A stretch of DNA of 64,000 nt from Bacillota bacterium (GTDB lineage: Bacteria; Bacillota; Ch66; Ch109). Position 1 is the first letter of the stretch; every line of letters begins with the position of its first letter. Below, one piece after another: positions 17,072 through 25,178 of this stretch. The position numbers and the translations under genes were made by a program. The stretch lies in the NCBI GenBank assembly GCA_013178275.1, contig JABLWZ010000008.1:124001-188000 (forward strand), read 5' to 3'. The notes under the pieces were generated by a model that saw only the letters and a program-made list of their open reading frames with translations, had not been told where the DNA came from and searched no databases.

Positions 17072-17146
17072 CAAAGCACTACGCGCGCGTATGCAGTGCT
17101 CTGGTTTTTCCTTTAAACGCTACAATAACACAAAAGAGGGGAATTG
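17072..17146 (+). repeat. Terminator-bearing repeat, right copy
   Basis: CAAAGCACTACGCGCGCGTA is identical to the left copy at 11246, and a hairpin (AGCACTAC...GCAGTGCT) is followed by a T-rich tract. It continues into CGCTACAATAACACAAAAGA and GGGGAATT, the same dispersed repeat as at 9582 and 11299. Confidence 0.7.
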
Positions 17147-17185
17147 TAAAAACCTGTCCCCACGCTTCACCTCGCTTTGGGCCGG

Positions 17186-17359
17186 TTAATATTTATATCG
17201 GCTTTCGAGCTGGCGGCTTATGGTTATTAATTCTTCTTTTATAGCGTCCAGCTGCCTGGCGGTCCTGCGGTGGAAAGTGACAAACTCGTAGATGATCAGG
17301 ACCGGAATGGCCAGATACAACAATGCCAATATTAAGCCTCCGAATGCCGCTATATTCAT
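17186..17359 (-). CDS. 57-residue membrane protein
   Basis: A short gene starting at ATG 17359 behind GGAGGCGGGTT. It encodes one transmembrane helix (residues ~5-27, GGLILALLYLAIPVLIIYEF) followed by a charged amphipathic helix (RRTARQLDAIKEELITISRQ). The arrangement, a membrane anchor plus short coiled coil, is common in small spore-former membrane proteins of unknown role. Good ribosome binding site and codon use support it. Confidence 0.65.
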   Translation of the reverse strand: MNIAAFGGLILALLYLAIPVLIIYEFVTFHRRTARQLDAIKEELITISRQLESRYKY

Positions 17360-17648
17360 AACCCGCCTCCTTTTAAATCTCCCGAAACGGCAATCCAGAC
17401 GGTTCCCCGACCATCCGGCCCCGATATTTCTCGCGGTTCATTTTAACCCAGGCATTGTATTATAAACACCACAATACTATATAAACGCCGGCTATATATC
17501 AATAGATACGATCCCTCCTCAGGCTCTTCCGGAAAACAAAACGGCCATTCTCAAGTCCGCTGACTAAGGGTAGGCGCGGCCGGCTCTTAAGTTTTTTAAA
17601 TCCAAATTGGGGTATGCTAAGTTTAATACTATTGACCAGGGAGAAAAG

Positions 17649-18728
17649 ATGATGGAACAGGCCTACACCGAGATAGATGTGATGAAGAGCCGAGCACCGG
17701 TTATCAATCACGATATGGGAGTGACCCATCGCGCCCCACTCACCTCTTCGGAAATCGCCAACCTCTGGCGGACGTACGTTCATTACAGTATGCTTAATTA
17801 CGTCTTTCAGCACTACCTCAAGAATGTTGAAGACCCTGATCTCCGGCCGATGCTGACTGATTCAATAGCCCTTTTCGAAAAGCGCATGAATCGAACCGCG
17901 GAAATTTTTAAGCTGGAGGGCCAGCCTATTCCCCGCGGCTTCGGAGACGGGGATTTGGATGCAGGGGCTCCGAGGCTGTATACCGATTTATTTTACTTTT
18001 TCTACACCATGAGAATGGTGGCCATCGGGCTGCAATTAAACAGTACCGCCCTTGCCTGTGCAGTCCGCCCGGATGTCCGCGAGTTTTATACTGAAACCCT
18101 GATGGGTTCGACCCGGTTTTTTAATCGGTTTACCGATATTATGCTGGAAAAAGGCATCTTAATCCGGTCCCCTTTTATAAACACGTTTGGAGAAGTAGAC
18201 ACGGTGGAGGAACAGAGCTTTTTACGCGGGTTCCTGGGTAAGCGCCGGCCGCTGCTGGCGCAGGAAATAGATCAGCTCTTTTTAGGGATCAGAAACAACG
18301 TGATAGGGGGAGCCCTGCTGGAAGGCTTCCGGCAGGTGGCGAGGTCGGAACCGGTGCGAGCTTACATGGCCAGGGGAGCAGAAATCGCCAGGAAACACGT
18401 GGATATATTCAGTTCTGTTTTGCATAAGGAAAACCTTCCGGCGCCAGCGCACTGGGGGGAATTTGTGTCTGATTCTACCACGCCCCCGTTTTCAGACAAG
18501 TTGATGATGTACCATGTAGTAACGCTGGGCGGTATCGGCTTAGGAAGCTACGCGAACGCTATGGGGTTAAGCATGAGGCACGACCTCGGCGCTAACTACG
18601 CCAGGCTCATTACAGAGACGTTGAAATACGCCGAGGATGGAATAAACATATTGATAGACAACGGATGGTTAGAGGAACCGCCGAGGATGACCGACCGGCA
18701 GGAACTGGTGAATAATCCGAAGCATTAG
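17649..18728 (+). CDS. DUF3231 protein (first of tandem pair)
   Basis: A ~360-residue protein made of two related ferritin-like helical halves. Each half has a PRLYTDLFYFFYTMRM- or DSTTPPFSDKLMMYH-type segment and the LTSSEIANLW(R/N)TY opening. DUF3231 is found mainly in Bacillales and Clostridia that form spores. A spore or stress role is suspected, and the biochemical function is unknown. ATG 17649 (or 17652) is chosen because GGGAGAAAAG directly precedes it. The next gene, at 18919, is a clear paralogue with the same ending (ELVNNPKH versus ELLNKPKH). Confidence 0.85.
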   Translation: MMEQAYTEIDVMKSRAPVINHDMGVTHRAPLTSSEIANLWRTYVHYSMLNYVFQHYLKNVEDPDLRPMLTDSIALFEKRMNRTAEIFKLEGQPIPRGFGDGDLDAGAPRLYTDLFYFFYTMRMVAIGLQLNSTALACAVRPDVREFYTETLMGSTRFFNRFTDIMLEKGILIRSPFINTFGEVDTVEEQSFLRGFLGKRRPLLAQEIDQLFLGIRNNVIGGALLEGFRQVARSEPVRAYMARGAEIARKHVDIFSSVLHKENLPAPAHWGEFVSDSTTPPFSDKLMMYHVVTLGGIGLGSYANAMGLSMRHDLGANYARLITETLKYAEDGINILIDNGWLEEPPRMTDRQELVNNPKH

Positions 18729-18918
18729 CCGAGCAGGGGCTTTATAAATGGAAACACTATAACCGATAGGCGTGAATTAATTGCTGTTCCCGTTCAGCTG
18801 TCTCTCTCAGGGTCAAACAAGGTCGCTTTAGAAGAATGCTCAAGCGGTATATTCGGGGCCTTCATTGGGAAACTAAACGGAAGAATGGCAAAAAAGCAAC
18901 TTTCACTGGAGGGTAAGG

Positions 18919-19977
18919 ATGGAGCAGACATTTTATGAACCCGGCCAAACAGAAGATAAGGCTATCGGCGCACCTGATAATGTCCCACTGACTTCTACAG
19001 AGGTTGCGGCTCTGTGGAATACGTATATACAGTATACGATGTTTGCCTGCGTGTTCAAACACTTCAACCAGACGGTTGAAGACAACGACATCAGGCCTAT
19101 TATTCAAAACGCCCTCGACATATGGAATAAGAGAGTGAGCCGGGTCCGGGAAATACTGAATAAAGAGGATCTGCCCATACCGATAGGTTTTACGGATAAG
19201 GACGTGGATATAAAGGCGCCCCGGCTTTACACCGATCCGTTTTATCTCTACTACTTAAGAGATATGAACAAGTTCGCCATCGCTATCAACGGGTTGGCGC
19301 TCACTACTGGGGCACGTGCCGACATCCGTGATTTTTATACCCATTGTGTAAACTCCACCATGGAATTATACAACGACGCGACAAACACGTTATTGTCCAA
19401 GGGTTTATTTATAAGGCCCCCTTACGTGACTATCGCCAGGGAGGTCGATTTTGTCAGGGAGCAGGACTTTTTAACCGGGTTCCTCGGCGAGCACCGGCCT
19501 TTACTGGCCCAGGAAGTATCGGCTCTCGCTTACGGTATCATGACCAACAATGTTGTGAAAAGTTTGTTGATGGGATTCAGACAGGCGGCCAGATCGGATC
19601 AGGTCGGAAAATACCTGGAACGGGGAATCAACCTGTGTAATAAATACATGGAAGCTTTTAGTTCGGCCTTGAAACAGGAAAACATACCCGCTGCGATCTG
19701 CTGGGATACTATAGTCACGGATTCTACAACCCCGCCTTTTTCGGATAAGCTGATGATGTTTAAAACGTCCTATATTAATTCCGCTTTTTTAGTTAGTTAT
19801 ACTACATTCTTTGCCACCAGCCCCCGACACGATTTATCGGCCATCTTTATGAAGGCGTTTACCGAGGTCGCGGACTACGCACAGGATGGGCTGAACATCA
19901 TGATAGACAACGGCTGGTACGAAGAACCGGCGCGGACCGTCGACCGGCGGGAACTGCTCAATAAGCCGAAGCATTGA
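18919..19977 (+). CDS. DUF3231 protein (second of tandem pair)
   Basis: A 352-residue paralogue of the preceding protein. It shares VPLTSTEVAALWNTYIQYTM, APRLYTDPFYLYYL, DFLTGFLGEHRPLLAQEV, DSTTPPFSDKLMMF and the C-terminal EPARTVDRRELLNKPKH. A strong ribosome binding site (GGAGGGTAAGG) precedes the ATG. The 190-bp gap to the first gene has no terminator I can see, so co-transcription is possible. The pair probably arose by duplication. Confidence 0.85.
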   Translation: MEQTFYEPGQTEDKAIGAPDNVPLTSTEVAALWNTYIQYTMFACVFKHFNQTVEDNDIRPIIQNALDIWNKRVSRVREILNKEDLPIPIGFTDKDVDIKAPRLYTDPFYLYYLRDMNKFAIAINGLALTTGARADIRDFYTHCVNSTMELYNDATNTLLSKGLFIRPPYVTIAREVDFVREQDFLTGFLGEHRPLLAQEVSALAYGIMTNNVVKSLLMGFRQAARSDQVGKYLERGINLCNKYMEAFSSALKQENIPAAICWDTIVTDSTTPPFSDKLMMFKTSYINSAFLVSYTTFFATSPRHDLSAIFMKAFTEVADYAQDGLNIMIDNGWYEEPARTVDRRELLNKPKH

Positions 19978-20023
19978 TCGGCCAGGAGTAAGGAGCCAGG
20001 TGAATCTCCCTCACAATCTCGGA

Positions 20024-20950
20024 CTATCTGCCCCCCAGCTTCGGCAGCAGCGTCTTCAGCATCTCTCGGTATACGGGGACGTGCCGGTCGAGGTCGCCGT
20101 TGCTGAGAACCTGCGTGACGTAAAGGGTGTCTCCTATGTATATGGAGTGGGATATCAATTTAATTTCAGTATTACCATCGTAGTTAGTTATTCGGTGTTC
20201 GTACATGGCTATATCCTTATAGTGCTCCACGAGTTTTGAGCTATGGATAATACTTTTTGGCATCAGGATTTTATAGTTTTCCCGCACCTTATCCATGATT
20301 TCCGGCCTGGAAACCACCTCTTCTGGCGTGTAGGGAGATATAAATGCATCCACCCTGATCACATCCTCTTCTCCCGAGGCCTGGTTTTGCTTTACGCACA
20401 TCGTGCCTGAGGCGTCTTTTACTTCGACCCAGTCCCCCGGGAGGCAGAAGGCTCCGACAAGATCCGTTCCCCGGTGCACTAGTTGGAGCTTATACCCCGG
20501 CTTGGTGTTGCGGGTGACGCTGACGGTTCGGCTCCCGCCGTCCCATTCGACGGTGGCCCCGAACGCCTCCGATATGAAGCGAAGGGGAACCAGGGTGCGG
20601 CCTTCGACTATCTGGGCCGGGACGTCCAGGCCTATCTCCTCACCGCTGCAGCTGGCCGTCATACTGTTGATGGGTATCCTTACGACCGTGATACCGCGGC
20701 AGGCGATGACGGTTTTAGTCGCATCGTCCCAGCTGACCTCGGTCCCGAGCGCTTCGGCCACGATCCTCACCGGGACCATGGTCCGGCCGTCGATGACCCG
20801 GGGCGGCACATCGGGCTCCAGGATTCTTTCACTCGTGGTGTCATAGACCCTGATCCTGATATCAGAACCGCCAGGTTCGCTGGCGGAGACGGGAAGACCG
20901 AAGACCATCAAACCGAGACAAAGGATTATGACCGCAAGCAGCTTTTTCAT
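20024..20950 (-). CDS. Secreted protein with two copper-amine-oxidase N-terminal (stalk) repeats
   Basis: A 308-residue protein with a signal peptide (residues 1-23, LLAVIILCLGLMVFGLPVSA). It has two stalk-type repeats at residues ~45-150 (VIDGRTMVPVRIVAEALGTE and IVEGRTLVPLRFISEAFGAT). The C-terminal domain (~155-300) is of unrecognised type and resembles small lipoprotein stress domains (DWVEVKDASGTMCVKQ). It is probably attached to or secreted across the envelope. The same stalk repeat occurs in the phosphodiester glycosidase at 4013-5443. Confidence 0.75.
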   Translation of the reverse strand: MKKLLAVIILCLGLMVFGLPVSASEPGGSDIRIRVYDTTSERILEPDVPPRVIDGRTMVPVRIVAEALGTEVSWDDATKTVIACRGITVVRIPINSMTASCSGEEIGLDVPAQIVEGRTLVPLRFISEAFGATVEWDGGSRTVSVTRNTKPGYKLQLVHRGTDLVGAFCLPGDWVEVKDASGTMCVKQNQASGEEDVIRVDAFISPYTPEEVVSRPEIMDKVRENYKILMPKSIIHSSKLVEHYKDIAMYEHRITNYDGNTEIKLISHSIYIGDTLYVTQVLSNGDLDRHVPVYREMLKTLLPKLGGR

Positions 20951-21063
20951 ACGCGCTCTCCTTCTTTATATATGTTCTTTCACTACACAGCTTTCGGCAA
21001 ATATCCCCGATTTCCTCCTGGTTGCCTCATAATATTTACATGCTTATGTAAGGCAAAGGCCCA

Positions 21064-21088
21064 AACAAAAAAGGGCTTTGATAAGCCC
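21064..21088 (-). terminator. Intrinsic terminator after the O-acetylation genes
   Basis: On the minus strand, GGGCTT-ATCA-AAGCCC is followed by TTTTTTGTTT. It lies 30 bp beyond the stop of the DHHW gene. Confidence 0.7.
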
Positions 21089-21117
21089 ATTCTTTTATAC
21101 GCTCGTTCCCTTAATTC

Positions 21118-22317
21118 TCACCTCTCCATCATGTCGTTTATCACGTCGGCGACGTCGGTGTTCTGGGTGGCCAGGATGTAGTTGATGAATAATACCTCTT
21201 GTATCCCGCGGGATTTTATGAACTCGAACACGTCCGCCCGAAACTCCCGGGGGTCGATTACGTATATCTCCTGGTAGTGCGGAATCAGGAAGGGTATAAG
21301 GGCGTTGCCGTACGAGTCCTTGATGACCGCTATCTTCTTCCCGTTCTTGACCGAGGTGAAGATCTCGCCCAGGGGGTGGTCGCCGCCCATGAATATCTCG
21401 TACTTGTTGCGCTGGTCGGACCGGGACCGGTCGATGACCGGCAGGTCGACCGGCCGCTCGTAGTAGACGGTATACTGGTGCCCGGTGAAGGGCAGGTAGT
21501 AGCGGATAGTGTCGGGGTCCTGCTCCAGCCGGCGGTCCATGGAGAGGGTGTAGAGCGAGCCCAGGAAGCCCCCGGCCTCACCGGTCTGGTAGCGCTCCAG
21601 GGGTACCGGCTCTTCCCCGCGGGCGTTCATAAAGGCGGTGTAGCTGCAGTACGCCCCCAGGGCGGTCCAGTGGTGGTCGGTCCGGAAGTAGATATCCCGG
21701 GACGCGTTCTCAGCCAGGGAGCTGTAGGCGTCTACCCGGCGGATGTCGGGATTCAGGTGCTGGTTCACGTAGTCGATGGTGTGCTTCTGCGGCGAGGAGA
21801 GGCTGCGGTAGTCGGGCCGGTCGGAAAACTCGATCCGGGTGGGGGCCACCAGCGAGTAGACCTTCACCCCCGCCCCGACCCGCTGCTGAAACCGGTTCAG
21901 GGTCTCGGCGTAGACCCGGCTCGACTCGGGGTTGAACCGGTGGATCTCCATGGCCTGGTTTTTGGCGATCAGCATCAGGGTCAGGCTGTCGCCCCGGTTC
22001 TGGGCCAGGTTGGCCCCGCGCTGGGCCACCAGCCGAGCCTCGTCGGCGGTCTCGAAGCCGTACCACCCTCGGACCCGGCGGCTTATCCGGACCAGGCGGT
22101 CGCGGAGGATAAAGGTGTCCGCGAAGTAGTCCTCGTACTGCCGCAGCAGGGTCCCCCCAAAGAGGCTGTCCCATCCGAAGTCGGGCCGGGCCGACAGCAC
22201 CCGGTTCTCGCTCTCGGACACGGTCGGTTTCGTGACCACCTGGTTGGCCAGGGTTATTATGAAGATGGGGACCAGGAAGCAGAGCAGGGCCAGTTTCGCA
22301 AGACGCATCTTCATCAC
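21118..22317 (-). CDS. DHHW/AlgJ-like polysaccharide O-acetylation protein
   Basis: A 399-residue protein with an N-terminal signal anchor (LALLCFLVPIFIITLANQV). Its SGNH-like domain contains the family motif FRTDHHWTALGAY and a later KDSYGNALIPFLIPHY block with the catalytic Ser. DHHW/AlgJ/AlgX proteins work outside the membrane with an MBOAT acyltransferase to acetylate exopolysaccharide. Here the MBOAT gene ends directly at the start (TAG then GTGATGAAGATG), so the pair is translationally coupled. The start may be GTG 22317, ATG 22314 or ATG 22308. Confidence 0.88.
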   Translation of the reverse strand: MMKMRLAKLALLCFLVPIFIITLANQVVTKPTVSESENRVLSARPDFGWDSLFGGTLLRQYEDYFADTFILRDRLVRISRRVRGWYGFETADEARLVAQRGANLAQNRGDSLTLMLIAKNQAMEIHRFNPESSRVYAETLNRFQQRVGAGVKVYSLVAPTRIEFSDRPDYRSLSSPQKHTIDYVNQHLNPDIRRVDAYSSLAENASRDIYFRTDHHWTALGAYCSYTAFMNARGEEPVPLERYQTGEAGGFLGSLYTLSMDRRLEQDPDTIRYYLPFTGHQYTVYYERPVDLPVIDRSRSDQRNKYEIFMGGDHPLGEIFTSVKNGKKIAVIKDSYGNALIPFLIPHYQEIYVIDPREFRADVFEFIKSRGIQEVLFINYILATQNTDVADVINDMMER

Positions 22318-23715
22318 CTAAAACCTAAAATACAGGAACGGGTTGTATGTCTTTCCCACCAGGAAGACGGTCGATACCAGCAGCAGCGCCAGGTTGACGG
22401 CGGGCCGGGCCGCATCGAGTCTCCCCGGGAAGGAGGATTCGAGCTTCTGTCCAATCACCCGCAGCGCCGGGGTGCACCCGACGACCGCGAGGATGAGGAA
22501 AAACAGGTTATGCGTGAAGTAGTAAGAGAAGTTGATGTCCAGCAGCGGGCGACCCGCGATCCCGGCCATGACCCCCAGCACCTGCCCCGCCTTCGACAGG
22601 TCGGTGAAGTAGAACAGCTCCCAGCCCACCACCACCGCCAGCAGCAGGTAGGCGTGGGACAGCCACCTTGGGAAGCGGTCCAGCAGGCGCTGCAGGAATA
22701 CCCGCTCCAGCATTATCAGCGCCCCGTAGTAGAGGCCCCAGAAGATGAAGTTCCAGCTCGCCCCGTGCCAGAGCCCGGTCAGGAACCAGACGATGAGGAG
22801 GTTGCGGATGCCGTTTTTCAGGTTGCCGCCCAGCGGGATGTAGACGTAGTCGCGAAAGAAGCTGCTGAGGGAGATGTGCCACCTCCGCCAAAACTCGGTG
22901 GCCGAGGTCGCTATATAGGGATAGTTGAAGTTCTCCTTGTAGTTGAACCCGAACATCTTCCCCAGCCCGATCGCCATGTCCGAGTAGCCCGAGAAGTCGA
23001 AGTAGATCTGCAGGGTGAAAAGGACCACCCCGAACCAGGCCCCCAGGACCGAGAGGTCGGCCGGGCTTCCCTTCAGGAACACATCCGCTATCTCGCCCGC
23101 GGTGTTGGCGATGAGGACCTTCTTGCCCAGGCCTACCGCGAAGCGGTTTATTCCCTCGATGAAGGTGCCGGAGGTGATGGTGCGCTGCTCGATCTCCCGG
23201 GCGATGTCCCGGTAGCGGATGATGGGACCCGCGACCAGGTGGTGGAACAGGGACACGTAGAGCAGGACCTTGCCGAGCGAGCGCTGCGCCGCGACCTCTC
23301 CCCGGTAGACGTCTATGACATAAGATATCGACTGGAAGGCGTAGAACGAGATGCCGATCGGCAGCCCGTATTCCTTGTAGGGGAGGTTCAGGTCGAACGC
23401 CTGGTTCAGGTTGCTGGCGAGGAATCCCGAGTACTTGAAGAACCCCAGGAGCAGCAGGTTCACCGCTATCGAGGCCACCAGCGCGGCCTTGCTGGGCCAG
23501 CGGCCGCGGTAATTCTCGGCTATGATCCCGTTCAGGTAGTCGAAGACCGAGGTGAAGATGAGGAGGACGACCCAGACCGGCTCCCCCCAGGCATAGAACA
23601 GCAGTGAGGATACTATCAGCACCCAGTCGCGGTAGGTCTGCTTTTTTAAGCCGAAGTGGAAGACCAGCACCAAAGGGAGAAACAGGTACAGAAATATCAG
23701 ACTGGAAAAAACCAT
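22318..23715 (-). CDS. MBOAT-family O-acyltransferase (AlgI-like)
   Basis: A 465-residue polytopic membrane protein. It starts MVFSSLIFLYLFLPLVLV, typical of AlgI/PatA-type MBOAT proteins. It has GISFYAFQSISYVIDVYRGE, FRDYVYIPLGGN and the catalytic His motif LTGLWHGASWNFIFWGLYYG. MBOAT proteins pass acyl groups across the membrane to a polysaccharide, and the linked DHHW protein supports such a role here. No polymer synthesis genes are nearby, so the target polymer is unknown. Confidence 0.93.
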   Translation of the reverse strand: MVFSSLIFLYLFLPLVLVFHFGLKKQTYRDWVLIVSSLLFYAWGEPVWVVLLIFTSVFDYLNGIIAENYRGRWPSKAALVASIAVNLLLLGFFKYSGFLASNLNQAFDLNLPYKEYGLPIGISFYAFQSISYVIDVYRGEVAAQRSLGKVLLYVSLFHHLVAGPIIRYRDIAREIEQRTITSGTFIEGINRFAVGLGKKVLIANTAGEIADVFLKGSPADLSVLGAWFGVVLFTLQIYFDFSGYSDMAIGLGKMFGFNYKENFNYPYIATSATEFWRRWHISLSSFFRDYVYIPLGGNLKNGIRNLLIVWFLTGLWHGASWNFIFWGLYYGALIMLERVFLQRLLDRFPRWLSHAYLLLAVVVGWELFYFTDLSKAGQVLGVMAGIAGRPLLDINFSYYFTHNLFFLILAVVGCTPALRVIGQKLESSFPGRLDAARPAVNLALLLVSTVFLVGKTYNPFLYFRF

Positions 23716-23813
23716 TTTTCACCTATCCCGAAATCGCTTTGATCTAAATATATATAACGCTTCAAACCGCCCCAGCGGCGCGTTCTGGAGAATTTTAAAG
23801 ATGTATTTTTAAA

Positions 23814-23842
23814 CAAAAAAAAAGAGGGCCTTACCGCGCCTC
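23814..23842 (-). terminator. Possible terminator after the Crp/Fnr gene
   Basis: The minus strand reads GAGGCGCGGTAAGGCCCTC followed by nine T. The stem is short (GAGG/CCTC), but the T-run is strong and it lies about 30 bp past the stop codon at 23868. Confidence 0.5.
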
Positions 23843-23867
23843 CTGGTTTCAAGCCGGTTATAAGCTC

Positions 23868-24560
23868 CTAGATGGATTCCCTCATGCGGCCCATGGTCTT
23901 TTGCTTTATGTCCGAGAGCATGATGTACTTGTCGAACATGTTGAATACCCCCATGTCGTGCAGCTCCTGCAGGACCCGGGTCACGGTTTCCCGCGAGGTG
24001 GCGGCCATGTTGGCCAGGTCCTGGTGGGTCAGCCGCAACCTGATCTTGATGCCGTTTTCGGTGACCACCCCGTGTTCCTGGGCCAGGTCGTACAGCACCT
24101 TGATTATTCGGCTGCGCACATCCCAGAAGGCCATCATCTCGATCTGCTCGTTCGACTTGCGGAGGCGGTGGCTGAGGGTCGTGATTATCCGGGCGGAAAC
24201 CTCGGGGTTCTGGGTGATCAGATTAATGAAGTCGTTGCGCTTGATCTGGATCAAATGGGTCTCTTCCAGGGTCTGCACGGTCGCGGAACGCACGCCCCCG
24301 TCCAGCAGGGACATCTCCCCGAAGACCTCTCCTTCGCTGAAGATGGCCAGTATCTTCTCCTTGCCCTCCTCGGTGGACCGGAAGACCTTTACCGAACCCG
24401 CTTTAACGATATAAAGCCCATCAGCGACGTCGTTCTCCATGAACACCACGTGGTGTCTGGGAAACCTCTTCTCGGCGGAAATAGTCTGGATCTTCGACAG
24501 CTCTTTTTCGCCCAGTTCGTTAAAGAGATAGACTTTTCTCAGGAACACAGAATTCACCAT
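23868..24560 (-). CDS. Crp/Fnr-family transcriptional regulator
   Basis: A 230-residue protein. Residues ~15-120 are a cyclic-nucleotide-binding-type beta barrel (DGLYIVKAGSVKVFRSTEEG, then FGEMSLLDGGVRSATV). Residues ~150-220 hold the winged helix-turn-helix with LTHQDLANMAATSRETVTRVLQEL. No N-terminal cysteine cluster for an iron-sulfur centre is present, so it is not a classic Fnr. The FGEMSLLDGG..R pattern suits small-ligand binding, but the ligand is unknown. It lies just downstream of the acyl-reductase operon and a membrane protein, on the same strand. Confidence 0.9.
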   Translation of the reverse strand: MVNSVFLRKVYLFNELGEKELSKIQTISAEKRFPRHHVVFMENDVADGLYIVKAGSVKVFRSTEEGKEKILAIFSEGEVFGEMSLLDGGVRSATVQTLEETHLIQIKRNDFINLITQNPEVSARIITTLSHRLRKSNEQIEMMAFWDVRSRIIKVLYDLAQEHGVVTENGIKIRLRLTHQDLANMAATSRETVTRVLQELHDMGVFNMFDKYIMLSDIKQKTMGRMRESI

Positions 24561-24643
24561 AGAGAACCCCCTGGTAGCTTATGGTATCTTTCCTGCATAA
24601 GATTCGACAAGTGTTAACAAAATCCTTTATTGTCCGTGTATAA

Positions 24644-25090
24644 TTAATTGCCGCTCCAAATAATCAGTCCTATGGTGATCAATACGTGTACAACATAGAG
24701 CCTGGCGGCGGTACGCTCTATCCGCCAGTCGAACAGGTCCTCGGAGAACTCGCCGGGGTGAAGCAGCGCCCGCATGACCGGGATCGCCTTTATACCGTGC
24801 CAGACCTCGAAAAGCACGAAACACAGGGTGACGATCTGGTAGGCGAGGATCTGGATCTCCGTCAGCGCCAGTATGAAGTACCCCGCCTCCAGCAGCAGTG
24901 AGATCACGATCACCAGGGCGATCGCGCCCGGCGACGCCGACTCCTGGTCCAGCGCGTCTTCGTGCAGCGCCAGTCCCTGCATCAGCATCTGTTCGAACCT
25001 CTCAGGGCGGCCCCGGACGATCTGGAAAAAATAGACCGAGTAGAAAGACAGGATCGTTACCCCGAATACGACCAGCCCGACTTTGAGCAA
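24644..25090 (-). CDS. Unknown four-helix membrane protein
   Basis: A 148-residue protein with four predicted membrane helices at residues ~3-24, 52-73, 78-98 and 130-146. A loop of about 27 residues between helices 1 and 2 is acidic (LHEDALDQESASPG). I do not recognise the family. It lies 89 bp after the acyl-ACP-reductase-like gene, on the same strand, and may be part of that operon. Confidence 0.6.
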   Translation of the reverse strand: MLKVGLVVFGVTILSFYSVYFFQIVRGRPERFEQMLMQGLALHEDALDQESASPGAIALVIVISLLLEAGYFILALTEIQILAYQIVTLCFVLFEVWHGIKAIPVMRALLHPGEFSEDLFDWRIERTAARLYVVHVLITIGLIIWSGN

Positions 25091-25178
25091 ACCTCACACA
25101 CTCCCTTTTATACATGCAAACCCGGCATTGGTGTAATTCTGCAAAAAAAGGACATTTCCTGCCTGGTTATGCTTATTA

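Noticed and set aside
21199-23607. An 802-residue open frame antisense to the DHHW and MBOAT genes
   Set aside because: It is a shadow of the GC-rich genes on the other strand, with no family and a skewed Val/Gly/Asp/Gln composition.
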